From G942493375 sp942493375 (GTDB lineage Bacteria; Armatimonadota; UBA5829): a stretch of DNA of 64,000 nucleotides. Of this stretch, positions 52,370-61,245 are shown piece after piece. Both the position numbers and the translations under genes were made by a program. The stretch is from positions 868,001 to 932,000 of the forward strand of contig OW818698.1 of NCBI GenBank assembly GCA_942493375.1, in the 5' to 3' direction. Positions within the stretch are counted from its first letter, which is position 1; each line of letters begins with the position of its first letter. The notes below the pieces were generated by a model. The model did no database searches. It saw only the letters and a list, made by a program, of their open reading frames with translations, and had not been told where the DNA came from.

Positions 52370-55300
52370 TCACGTTTCGTCTATGAACTCCTGCAAGGCA
52401 TCACGCAAGATCTTTGCCTCTTTTTTCAAACGTGCCAATGCGAGTGCCACTGTAGCCGGGCGATTAATGATGACTGCCTGTTCCAGTTTTTGTGCCGCTA
52501 ATCTGGCATATGGAGCAGTAACAAGTGCGAATAACCCAGAAAGAGTATGGGCGACATATCTTAATTGGTGATTACTGCCGCTTTCGTATGTGCGGTGCAT
52601 CTCGGCGATCTGTAAATCACAGTCCTTCACAATATCCGACAGCAGACTCATTACAAATTCTTTGTCACCTCCATAATCCTCCAGTGTTGCCACCATATCA
52701 AAAACAGGCAGTTTTCTGCGTTTTCCATTGTTTTTATTTGTGCGTTTTGCAGAATGAGCGACTGTTGGCAATGATGTCACGTTGACGATTGTAATGACAA
52801 GCTCCTCTTCCATGATGGGTTTGGCTAGATAAGCGTCCATACCAGCTTCCAGACACTTTGCATCATCGCCTTTCAAAGCTCTTGCCGTCATTGCAATGAT
52901 GGGGATGTGCTGACCGGTAGATTTTTCATACTCACGAATCGCGGCAGTTACGGTATATCCGTCCATATCCGGCATCATAATGTCCATAAGGATGAGGTCG
53001 AAATCCCCACTTTTCCACAATGCCAGTGCTTCTTCTCCATTGCTTGCCAGGACAATATTCTGACCGTAGTGCGAAAGCATGTGTACTATAACTTTCTTAT
53101 TAATATCATTGTCTTCAGCAACAAGTATACGCAGACTCCTGTCTATACTAAGTTTTGATGGATATGGTAGCTCCGAATGAGCATCAGGGACTATATCTAT
53201 GTTCCTGGGCTGTATTCCCATAGGAAGTGTAAAACTAAATCTACTTCCCCGGTTCGTCTCACTCTCCACCCAGATACGACCGCCCATCATTTCAACCAGT
53301 TGAGCGCTGATAGTAAGGCCCAGTCCAATTCCGTGCCCATTTCCCATATCGCTGCCCACTCGAACAAATTTGTGGAATACTCCCACCTGTTCCTCGGGAG
53401 ATATTCCTCGTCCTGTGTCAGATACATCAAAACGCAGCTCCAGGGAGTTCATGGTCATGGAGATTGCTCTGACTGTTATCACAATATGTCCTGAATCCGT
53501 AAACTTGATCGCATTCTCAACCAGGTTGACCAGGATCTGCCTGATGCGTCCGGCATCTCCAACCAGATTGTCTTCAATATCGGATGCCACATTGGCAGCC
53601 AGCAGCAGTCCTTTTTTCTCAGCAACTGTCGTGTGTATGCGCACAATATCGTCAACAAGCTTCTGTAATGAAAAGCTATTCTGGTTGAACACCAACTTCC
53701 CGCTGCCAATTGCTGCAAGATCAACAAGATCATTAACCAGAAACAGCAGTGCATCTGATGACGCTCTGATCGACTGAATGAAATCCAGCTGCTCATGTGT
53801 CAGTTCAGAGTTCAACAGCAATCCTGAAAGTCCGATGATTGCATTTAGAGGGGTACGCATTTCATGGCTCATATTCGTCAGAAAGTCCGCTTCAGCCTGA
53901 GTCGTGGCTTCAGCGACCTCTTTTGCGAGCGCAAGTCCTTCCTGCATAGCTATGCGCTGTGTAATATCTTCAAAAATAGTCAAACGACCAAAGTGAAAAT
54001 CACTGGAACTGCCTACAATGGTGGATAATCGACGTATTGTTCGACCATCTAGCAGCTTGATAACACAATCAGTTACTTCGACTTCAGATGGGTTCTGCCA
54101 AAAATCATTTGACTCTGAATTGCCAGAGTTTTCGATGAGTGATAAGTATCTGGACCACACATCTGCTTTATTCATTGTGCCCTGTGCAATTTCTTGCTCA
54201 ATATCGCACATTCCAAAGAGTTCATAGAAATGGTGATTTGAATAGAGTATTTCGTTTGTCCGAATGTCGACAACAATAATTGCAAATGGAGACATATCGG
54301 CTATAGCTTGAAGTAAGTTGGTCTGCCAGGGTAACTCGCGCTCTGTGCGTTTTTGCTCTGTGATATCGACAAAGGTTGTAACGAATTTGTTATCTGCAAA
54401 CGGTGAGGTGGCGACGAAGAAGCATTTCTGTCTCAACGGACTAGACATTTCCGAATATGAGGTTGCTGTTGCATAACGATGCTTTTCCCAGAAAGAACGG
54501 ATCATTTCGGGAGACATACCATATACTTTCGTCGCAACATTGCCAATTAATTGGTCATCGGTATAATCAGCAATATCATAGAATGCCCTATTTACACTCA
54601 ATATCCGATAATCAACCATATCACCGTTTTCGTCATAGACAATCTCATTCAAAGCAATACCTTCTGTTACTGTATCTAGAAGCGTTTGAAGGTTATGCTC
54701 ACTGCCCTTGAGTGTCTCTTCTACTTTTTTACGACTTGTGATTTCTGTTGAGACACCCGCCACTCCGTATATATTCGATTCATTGTCTCGCAGGGCAAAT
54801 TTCTGCGAAATGAAGATTCTTTGACCACTCGGGTCAGTCACTATCTCTTCATTCTCTAGCAAACATCCTGTTGCCAATACTTTTATATCATTCGCTGTAT
54901 GCTGAGCAGCTATTTCATTTGACCACAAATCGAATGAAGTACGACCAATCAACTCATCTTTCGTGATTCCGGTCAGATCAGCCAGTGCCTGATTTACTAT
55001 GATAAACTTGCCTTCAGGACTTTTGACGTAGATAGCAGCTGCAGTATTGTCAATAATATCCTGGAATCGGCTTTGGCTTATCTTCAGTTCTGTTTCCGCT
55101 TGCTTACGCTCGGTGATATCAATCATAACAGTAATCAGATATTGCTTCCCCTGATTATAAATCAACTCACCAGAAAAGAGACCTGTTAAAACCCGACCAT
55201 CTTTACAGCGGATCTGCAGTTCGATGTCTGAAATTGCTCCATCGATTTCAAGTCGTTTCAACTGCTTTTGGTGTTCTTCGATTTGTGTAAACATTCCCAT

Positions 55301-56266
55301 TTCAAGGCTGCTTTTCCCGATAACTTCACTTCGAGAATAGCCTGTAGTAGCCAGGAATGCAGAGTTTACATCATAGAAACGATGGTCAAAGAGAGTTGAT
55401 AGCACCATAGGCGCCGGATTGTTATGAAAAAGCCGTTCAAAGCGCTGCTGTGCTTCTACCAGTGGTGACAAGTCTTTGCAGATTCCATAGATACAATCAA
55501 CACCGTTCCACTGACCGCACCACGCCTTAGTTTCAACAGGAACAAGCACCCCATCTTTCGTTATAAGCGGTAATGGACATGTATCGCGTTCCTTACGAAA
55601 CATAGAGGCAAGGATATCTTCAGCTTCTTTGTGGCAACCTATAGGATGCAGGTCAAGGATGTGCATGGAATAAAGTTCATCTGTGCTATATCCTAATTTC
55701 TGTGTTGTAACTTTATTAGCGTAGATAATATTGCCATCGACTGTGGCTACCAGCATTATATCGCTCATCGACTCAATAAATAGCCGGAAATTGGATTCAC
55801 TTTCTTCCAGTGCGCGCTCTGTAAGCTTATTCACATTGATATCTTTGTGAATTCCATACATCATCAATGGCTTCAGGTCATCGGTCCAGCTGGCTACACG
55901 ACCACGATCATACACCCATACCCAGTGTCCATCTTTATGTTTCATCCGATATTCGAATTCATAATAATCTGATTGTCTGTTAAAATGCTGCTCCAACCGC
56001 ATCATCCCTATTTTTAAATCATCAGGATGAGTGAGTCTCTTCCACGTATCCAGAGTTAGGGGTGCCAGTTCGCTCAATGTATAGCCTATAATTTCAATCC
56101 AGCGCTCACTGAACACAGCCTCTCCAGTTTGTATATTCAATTCAAATGGCGCTACATTTGTGCTCTTTACAATACTCTCAAATCGTCGGTATTTACTCTC
56201 CAAATCATCGTAGGATTGGTTTGTATTTCCTGTATAATCCCTTAATCCTTCTCTATCTGTTTTCAT
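52370..56266 (-). CDS. Multi-PAS hybrid histidine kinase with receiver and HPt
   Basis: A 1298-residue sensor with no membrane segment. Six PAS or PAC units run from the N-terminus to about residue 780 (for example FSERWIEIIGYTLSELAPL, YGICKDLSPLVEAQQR, GVAGVSTEITSRKKVE). HisKA is FLTNMSHEMRTPLNAIIGLS with the phospho-His. HATPase has DTGRGISPEEQVGVFHKF. The receiver is RILVAEDNDINKKVIVHM with acceptor Asp in DLILMDIMMPDMDGY. A C-terminal HPt carries RYVAHTLSGLFALV. The start at ATG 56266 (MKTDREG) has two GGAA-type sites upstream. It can run a complete His-Asp-His relay inside one protein, probably passing the signal to a separate regulator such as the convergent NarL-type protein. Confidence 0.93.
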   Translation of the reverse strand: MKTDREGLRDYTGNTNQSYDDLESKYRRFESIVKSTNVAPFELNIQTGEAVFSERWIEIIGYTLSELAPLTLDTWKRLTHPDDLKIGMMRLEQHFNRQSDYYEFEYRMKHKDGHWVWVYDRGRVASWTDDLKPLMMYGIHKDINVNKLTERALEESESNFRLFIESMSDIMLVATVDGNIIYANKVTTQKLGYSTDELYSMHILDLHPIGCHKEAEDILASMFRKERDTCPLPLITKDGVLVPVETKAWCGQWNGVDCIYGICKDLSPLVEAQQRFERLFHNNPAPMVLSTLFDHRFYDVNSAFLATTGYSRSEVIGKSSLEMGMFTQIEEHQKQLKRLEIDGAISDIELQIRCKDGRVLTGLFSGELIYNQGKQYLITVMIDITERKQAETELKISQSRFQDIIDNTAAAIYVKSPEGKFIIVNQALADLTGITKDELIGRTSFDLWSNEIAAQHTANDIKVLATGCLLENEEIVTDPSGQRIFISQKFALRDNESNIYGVAGVSTEITSRKKVEETLKGSEHNLQTLLDTVTEGIALNEIVYDENGDMVDYRILSVNRAFYDIADYTDDQLIGNVATKVYGMSPEMIRSFWEKHRYATATSYSEMSSPLRQKCFFVATSPFADNKFVTTFVDITEQKRTERELPWQTNLLQAIADMSPFAIIVVDIRTNEILYSNHHFYELFGMCDIEQEIAQGTMNKADVWSRYLSLIENSGNSESNDFWQNPSEVEVTDCVIKLLDGRTIRRLSTIVGSSSDFHFGRLTIFEDITQRIAMQEGLALAKEVAEATTQAEADFLTNMSHEMRTPLNAIIGLSGLLLNSELTHEQLDFIQSIRASSDALLFLVNDLVDLAAIGSGKLVFNQNSFSLQKLVDDIVRIHTTVAEKKGLLLAANVASDIEDNLVGDAGRIRQILVNLVENAIKFTDSGHIVITVRAISMTMNSLELRFDVSDTGRGISPEEQVGVFHKFVRVGSDMGNGHGIGLGLTISAQLVEMMGGRIWVESETNRGSRFSFTLPMGIQPRNIDIVPDAHSELPYPSKLSIDRSLRILVAEDNDINKKVIVHMLSHYGQNIVLASNGEEALALWKSGDFDLILMDIMMPDMDGYTVTAAIREYEKSTGQHIPIIAMTARALKGDDAKCLEAGMDAYLAKPIMEEELVITIVNVTSLPTVAHSAKRTNKNNGKRRKLPVFDMVATLEDYGGDKEFVMSLLSDIVKDCDLQIAEMHRTYESGSNHQLRYVAHTLSGLFALVTAPYARLAAQKLEQAVIINRPATVALALARLKKEAKILRDALQEFIDET

Positions 56267-56332
56267 AATACAATTCCTGTTCCTTGTTGCGACATCAAAA
56301 CTGCCATATTGAGACCAATCGATATGCAGCAC

Positions 56333-57362
56333 TATATAATCAACTGTTGGAATAGAACAATGATATGTCGGTATACGTAGTGTTCTTACCTCATACTAAT
56401 ATGAAGGGCTTTACTGCGCAGAAGAAAATCAATTGCGGAGTATACAGATATTTGGTTCAATTATATATCTGTTTTCGTAAGCATTGTCATCTTCTATTTA
56501 TACTCTTAACTTACATACATATCCTTCTTTTAAACGCACATAACATTACATATATACGATATTTTCACACCAGACAGAACTGTCAACTCTACTTAGTGTG
56601 AGTAGAGAGGTCAACTTAGCACATCTCGACGGTTGTCCTGTCACATTTAGCATACATACCACTACATTACGCTCATTATTCGAGACATACTACTAGGTAT
56701 TACTGCCTAATGAGTAAAGATAATATATCAACCAGACATGCTCCAGGTATTTGTTTTCAGTGTTGCTTTTTATCATGTATAGCATATTGTTGCGCTATTA
56801 CTATATACAATATGTTTATTGCGTCCATATATTTCTTATGTTTTCATATTTAATGCAATATTCTTACATCAGCCACAATGATTACCAGGTATTATTTGTG
56901 GAATCGTAGCATGAGTCCTCTCGATTTTCACCTGCAGCGAAAACCTGCCGGACTCTCTACGAAGGGACGAAAACATTCTATTTTCGAATGAGGAAATAAA
57001 GACTGAACAATTAGTCGCAAAGCAATTACCTGGTGCAGAAATCTAAGTTAATCGGGGATATTAAGGGGATCTTGGACTGATACAGAAGTTGTTATCTTCA
57101 ATGAGAGTAGTTAAAACAAAAAAGCGTGGATTCTATACAAATCCACGCTCATTTTCCACAGAAACTCAATCCGATACGATTCTGGGTATCTGATTCATAC
57201 AGCTCAACAGAACTTTGACTATAATATTTGGAAATCATGCAGTCGATGTTATTGATCCGATTCCTAAAGTCAGAATACGCTAGATCCGCACGCATGATGG
57301 TAGGTGGATAAAACCGTAACAAAATGTATACCGAAATCTTCAAAATCTTCTGATAAGTGAAT
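56333..57362. other. Long intergenic region, no convincing gene
   Basis: About 1 kb, strongly AT-rich. Small open frames at 56365-56601 (plus) and 57149-57343 (minus) have no recognisable domain. At about 56915-56960 GAGTCC and GGACTC can pair around 30 bases that contain two CAGG...AAAA stretches; this could be a structured RNA or a promoter region, but no riboswitch consensus is matched. A terminator lies at its right part (57111-57149). Confidence 0.5.
57111..57149 (-). terminator. Intrinsic terminator downstream of the PAS-HATPase gene
   Basis: AGCGTGGATT (57123-57132) and AATCCACGCT (57140-57149) form a perfect 10-bp stem with a 7-base loop. On the minus strand it is followed by TTTTTTGTTTTAA. 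It lies about 215 bases after the stop of the PAS-HATPase gene at 57363, so it should end the partner-switching operon. Confidence 0.88.
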
Positions 57363-59969
57363 TTATGGACTAGCGTCTAGTTCATGAAAGCTTATTTCCA
57401 CAGCCACTGTAGTTCCACCTGGCCCGGTCGCGAGATACGTTTTATCCGCAGAGCCAATGATGAACTTGTAGCCCAGTCCGCCAGTGCCGGCTGTAGAGTA
57501 ACCGTTGACGAATGCGATCTCTGGCACGTTAAGGGAATCGATGCCGGGACCCGTGTCGGAGACCACGAAGAGAATACTGCTATCTTTCCTATAGAAAGAT
57601 GCTACCCCGCCTCTGGCATGTTTCTGCGCATTGCCTAGCATCTCTCCCGCACAAGACATGAACCTGTGCAGCCTGTCACCCGCGAAGCCGAGGTTCTCGG
57701 CCAATTCAAAGGACTGTCCAAGTGCCGAAGAGTATTCATCTGGCTTGGAGAATCGCCAACTCTGAACCAGGTTTCCGTGCAGCGCTCGTATCTGCTCTGG
57801 CTCAACGATTTCAAGCTTACCGCTAGTTGCAGCCAGGATGGTCCTGCGATAGAAGTCGCGTTTGTTGACTTCGAGTTCGCGGGCCTCGCTGACATCGGTG
57901 TTCGTCCCGAACCACCGCAAGACACGTCCTTCAGAATCTTTCATAGGCATCACACGAGTCAGGAATGGGCGGAACTTGCCGTCAGCCCCAAGCAGTGGGA
58001 ACTCCATATCGAGCGGTTCGCCAGTGGTTATTGAGGCCTTCCATCGCTCAACAACACTCGGAAGCGCTTCTGGATCGTGCGCGCTCTGCCAGCCCCAGCC
58101 TTCCATCTGCTCCGGCGTGGTTCCGGTGTATTCATACCAGCGCTGGTTATACCAGAATATATAGCCATCGGGGTTGGCCATCCAGGCAAGCTGCGGGATC
58201 GCGTTCGCCATTGTTCGGAATCGTTCTTCACTCTCTCGCAATGCGTCTTCGATCTCCTTCATATCATGGATATCCATGCAAGTACCGAACCATTTGATTA
58301 TCTTTCCGCTCTCATCTCGTAGTGGCGTGCCTCGGATCAACCACCATCGGTAGGTGTCATCAGCTCGCTTTAGACGACATTCAAGCGAGTATGCCGTGTC
58401 TTTATTCACTGCATTTTGCCACGTTTCCCAGGCACGTAGTCGGTCGTCAGGGTGGAAGGGAATAATCCAGCCATCGCCATAGCTTTCCTCAAGCGTCAAG
58501 CCGGTGTAATCCACCCATTGTTGACTGGTGAAAGTGTTGTGGCCATCGGGTCTGGTGGCCCAGGCAATGATCTCCGGAACGGACTCGGCCAGGGCACGAA
58601 AATCCTGCATGCTCGCTTGAAATGCTTCCTCCACTCGCTTGCGCTCGCTGATGTCGGAAGAGATGCCGCCTACCGCGTATATCTTGCCCAGCCCGTCACG
58701 AAGCGGGAACTTCGAAGTAAGCCATGTTATCGCACGCCCCTTGAGTTGGCTGTGCTCCTCGAACTCCAGTTCCTTCCCCGTCTCGATCACTTGACGATCG
58801 TTTGCCTCGTGCCAGTCTGCGTCATCCTTGGGCATGAACTCATGCCGTCTCCTTCCGATCATCTGCTCCGGCGTAGAGTTCAGCAACTCTGCGAGGGCCT
58901 TGTTGGCCAGCAGAAAGCGCTCTTCCAGATCGAATGCGTAGACAATAGCCGCAGCATTGTCAATCACACTCTGGGTCTGCCTGTGAGCCGCAACCAGCGC
59001 CTCCTCAGCCTCCTTACGGTCGGTGATATCCCTCACAACAGACACCGACCCGATAATGTCGCCGCCGGCATCCATCACCGGGGAAGCATTCACCGAGCGA
59101 TACCTCAACTCTCCCGTCGCCGGAGTCTTGACAATCTCCTCTTGATCTTTCACGACCTCGCCTTTGAGGGCACGCAGCGGGGGAGCTTCGTCAACGGGAC
59201 GGGGAGTTCCATCAGGACGATAGACTTCGTAGTGTGCAGAGATCTTCTCCACCTCAGCTATCTCGCCAGGACCAACATCGAACTCGTCGAACACGGCTCG
59301 ATTCATCAGGACCAGTCTCTTCTCTGCATCGGCAAACCATATCTCATCGCTGATACTGTCGATCAACGTCGAAAGCCTGTCTTTCTCCTGCTGCACCACT
59401 GCGGAGAGTCTCTGGGCTTCTTCTTCCGACTTTTTGTGCTCAGTAATGTCTAGCATAGTAACCCGACACTCTTTGCAATCTTTGTAAACGCCATCTATGC
59501 GCACGTAAATCGGTGCACTTGACTCTATCTCGAGAACCATCTCGAATGTCTGCTTCGCCTGGCTCCCAAAAACGCTCTCCATGAATGTACTAAAAGCCGG
59601 TCGGTATTCAGGTGAAATGAAAAGAGCGAAGCGGCGGTGTATCAGCCGAGAGCGCTCAACACCGAGAAGACTCGAGCCGGTCAGGTTTGTTTGAAGTATA
59701 TCAGCCTGGCGGTTGAGAGTGAAGTAGCCAACCGGAGCGAACTCGTAGAGGTCGGTATACCATTCCTGCCAGGCTTCTGCATCGTTCTTTGCCTGCCGAA
59801 GTTCCTCGTTCTGCAACTCCAGCTCAATCTGATGGACTTCCAGCTCATGGACCAACCGCTGGATATCCAGCTCTGTAATGGCCGGATGCGATATGTTCTC
59901 CGCTTTGTGTTTTTCTTCTGCCCTACGCCTCAGCGCAGTAGCATCTGATGTGTCCCTATCCTTTTTCAT
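57363..59969 (-). CDS. Multi-PAS sensor with RsbW/RsbT-type ATPase domain
   Basis: An 868-residue cytoplasmic protein. A coiled N-terminal part (LVHELEVHQIELELQNEELR) leads to PAS 1 (FAPVGYFTLNRQADILQTNL) and about five more PAS/PAC units, each ending like VVRDITDRKEAEEALVAAHR. The C-terminal 150 residues form a HATPase fold (CAGEMLGNAQKHARGGVASF, VVSDTGPGIDSLNVPEIAF, GTGGLGYKFIIGSADKTYLA) without a HisKA phospho-His region, as in RsbW/RsbT-type Ser/Thr kinases. It would phosphorylate an STAS protein, here probably the product of the gene just upstream. Start at ATG 59969. Confidence 0.87.
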   Translation of the reverse strand: MKKDRDTSDATALRRRAEEKHKAENISHPAITELDIQRLVHELEVHQIELELQNEELRQAKNDAEAWQEWYTDLYEFAPVGYFTLNRQADILQTNLTGSSLLGVERSRLIHRRFALFISPEYRPAFSTFMESVFGSQAKQTFEMVLEIESSAPIYVRIDGVYKDCKECRVTMLDITEHKKSEEEAQRLSAVVQQEKDRLSTLIDSISDEIWFADAEKRLVLMNRAVFDEFDVGPGEIAEVEKISAHYEVYRPDGTPRPVDEAPPLRALKGEVVKDQEEIVKTPATGELRYRSVNASPVMDAGGDIIGSVSVVRDITDRKEAEEALVAAHRQTQSVIDNAAAIVYAFDLEERFLLANKALAELLNSTPEQMIGRRRHEFMPKDDADWHEANDRQVIETGKELEFEEHSQLKGRAITWLTSKFPLRDGLGKIYAVGGISSDISERKRVEEAFQASMQDFRALAESVPEIIAWATRPDGHNTFTSQQWVDYTGLTLEESYGDGWIIPFHPDDRLRAWETWQNAVNKDTAYSLECRLKRADDTYRWWLIRGTPLRDESGKIIKWFGTCMDIHDMKEIEDALRESEERFRTMANAIPQLAWMANPDGYIFWYNQRWYEYTGTTPEQMEGWGWQSAHDPEALPSVVERWKASITTGEPLDMEFPLLGADGKFRPFLTRVMPMKDSEGRVLRWFGTNTDVSEARELEVNKRDFYRRTILAATSGKLEIVEPEQIRALHGNLVQSWRFSKPDEYSSALGQSFELAENLGFAGDRLHRFMSCAGEMLGNAQKHARGGVASFYRKDSSILFVVSDTGPGIDSLNVPEIAFVNGYSTAGTGGLGYKFIIGSADKTYLATGPGGTTVAVEISFHELDASP

Positions 59970-60104
59970 GTTGCGATATCCTGATCCCCAAACTCATTAT
60001 CTTTGTTCTGATTCTTGCAAGGATCTCCGGCATCTGCATCTCCCTGGTTCCGCCAGTCACCGGCAGTGCTTCTACCTGTCAATTTTATGGCTGCATCCAT
60101 ACCT

Positions 60105-60446
60105 TCACGTTAACGATGCGCTGCTATCTTCGACTTCGATTTCCATTAAGTCCGCAAACCCAACTATCTTCAACACGTACTGCGGATATGCACCGTCGGT
60201 CACCAGCACCTTAAGACGACTATTGCGTTCAAGCAGCGACTTAGCAGGTTCAACAAGCGCTACCACAAATGCTGTATCAATGAATGATGTCTGCAGGAAG
60301 TCCACCACAATCTCACTTCCCGTTGCAACAGCATCCGCAAGAGCCTGCTTGAATGGCTCAACAACATATATGTTCAAATCTCCCACACCGGTTATCGTCT
60401 CAACCCCATCACAGCAGGATGCGGTCACTCGTCCATTCTCAATCAT
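60105..60446 (-). CDS. STAS-domain anti-sigma factor antagonist (RsbV-like)
   Basis: A 113-residue single STAS domain: VETITGVGDLNIYVVEPFKQ, EIVVDFLQTSFIDTAF and LKVLVTDGAYPQYVLKIVGF. At the phospho-acceptor position (Ser in SpoIIAA) the residue appears to be Thr58 in IDTAF. It would be the switch protein between the kinase-like gene (57363-59969) and the phosphatase. Its ATG overlaps the stop of the phosphatase gene (8 bases shared), showing translational coupling. Confidence 0.9.
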   Translation of the reverse strand: MIENGRVTASCCDGVETITGVGDLNIYVVEPFKQALADAVATGSEIVVDFLQTSFIDTAFVVALVEPAKSLLERNSRLKVLVTDGAYPQYVLKIVGFADLMEIEVEDSSASLT

Positions 60447-61203
60447 TAGAACCTACTTTCGTATATGAAGTTTCAAGTCCAAGCACTACTATCGCTGCAT
60501 CGTCCTGCAGCTGCCCGTCCCCATATTCCCTTGCTTTCTCAAGCAGTCTGTCCACCAACACAGACGGCGGTGAATCCTCCCCGACGAGGAATTGTAACAT
60601 CTCGGACTTACCGAACATACCGTGTTCTTCTGACCGGGCCTCTGTGATTCCGTCTGTGACCAACACCACCACGTCCCCCGGCTCAAGATTAAGACTCCCT
60701 TCGGGGTAGTCACGGTCAGGCAAAATACCCAATACCATGGCTCCCACGCTCATCTCTTCCATAATACCGCCCGCCCGGCGAATCACAGGCGGCTCGTGTC
60801 CTGCATTTGTGTAATTGATCGTGTGAGTATGAGTATCAACGACTGCAAAGAATGCGGTGAACATTGATCCATCTCGACCCTGGTCTTTGCACAATGCATT
60901 GTTGACAAGACTAACCACACGTGACGGACTCGGATCGATGTAAGCATAGCTTCTGAATGCATATCTTGCAGCTGACACCTGCATCGCGGCCTGCACACCC
61001 TTGCCTGCAACATCGCCGATCATCACGCCTACTTTACCGCCTCCCAGGTCGAATACATCATAAAAATCACCACCAACCTGGGCTTCATCAAGAGCAGGCA
61101 CGTACTTCGCGGCAAACTGACAGCCTGATACAGTCGTCGGTATCTGGGCCGGGATGAGTGCCTGCTGGAGCATCTCGGAGATGCGGTGTTCTCGTTCGAG
61201 CAC
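60439..61203 (-). CDS. PP2C/SpoIIE phosphatase domain (RsbU-like), split from PAS array by a stop
   Basis: A 254-residue phosphatase domain with GGDFYDVFDLGGGKVGVMIG, DVAGKGVQAAMQ, AGHEPPVIRR, LVTDGITEARSEEHG and DDAAIVVLG. It would dephosphorylate the adjacent STAS protein. The frame is open from 61245 and begins with a coiled linker (DQSERVTLENEKQRVLERE) that normally joins PAS to PP2C. The linker is in the same frame as the PAS protein, and only a TGA at 61246-61248 separates them. The best start is GTG 61203; no strong ribosome-binding site is present. It may be made by reinitiation or readthrough, or may be an inactive fragment. Confidence 0.82.
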   Translation of the reverse strand: MLEREHRISEMLQQALIPAQIPTTVSGCQFAAKYVPALDEAQVGGDFYDVFDLGGGKVGVMIGDVAGKGVQAAMQVSAARYAFRSYAYIDPSPSRVVSLVNNALCKDQGRDGSMFTAFFAVVDTHTHTINYTNAGHEPPVIRRAGGIMEEMSVGAMVLGILPDRDYPEGSLNLEPGDVVVLVTDGITEARSEEHGMFGKSEMLQFLVGEDSPPSVLVDRLLEKAREYGDGQLQDDAAIVVLGLETSYTKVGSND

Positions 61204-61245
61204 ACGCTGCTTCTCGTTCTCCAGGGTGACCCTCTCGGACTGGTC

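Noticed and set aside
56365..56601. 78-codon plus-strand open frame in the long intergenic region
   Set aside because: AT-rich, rich in Tyr and His, no good ribosome-binding site and no domain; treated as non-coding.
56915..56965. Possible riboswitch in the long intergenic region
   Set aside because: GAGTCC/GGACTC pairing is present, but no match to c-di-GMP or other riboswitch consensus elements is visible and the neighbouring starts are far away.
57149..57343. 64-codon minus-strand open frame ending at the terminator stem
   Set aside because: It lies in the 3' untranslated part of the PAS-HATPase transcript, its stop falls at the terminator, and it lacks a ribosome-binding site or domain.
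58452..59453. 333-codon plus-strand open frame opposite the PAS-HATPase gene
   Set aside because: The minus-strand frame has clear PAS domains throughout; the plus-strand translation has no recognisable motif.
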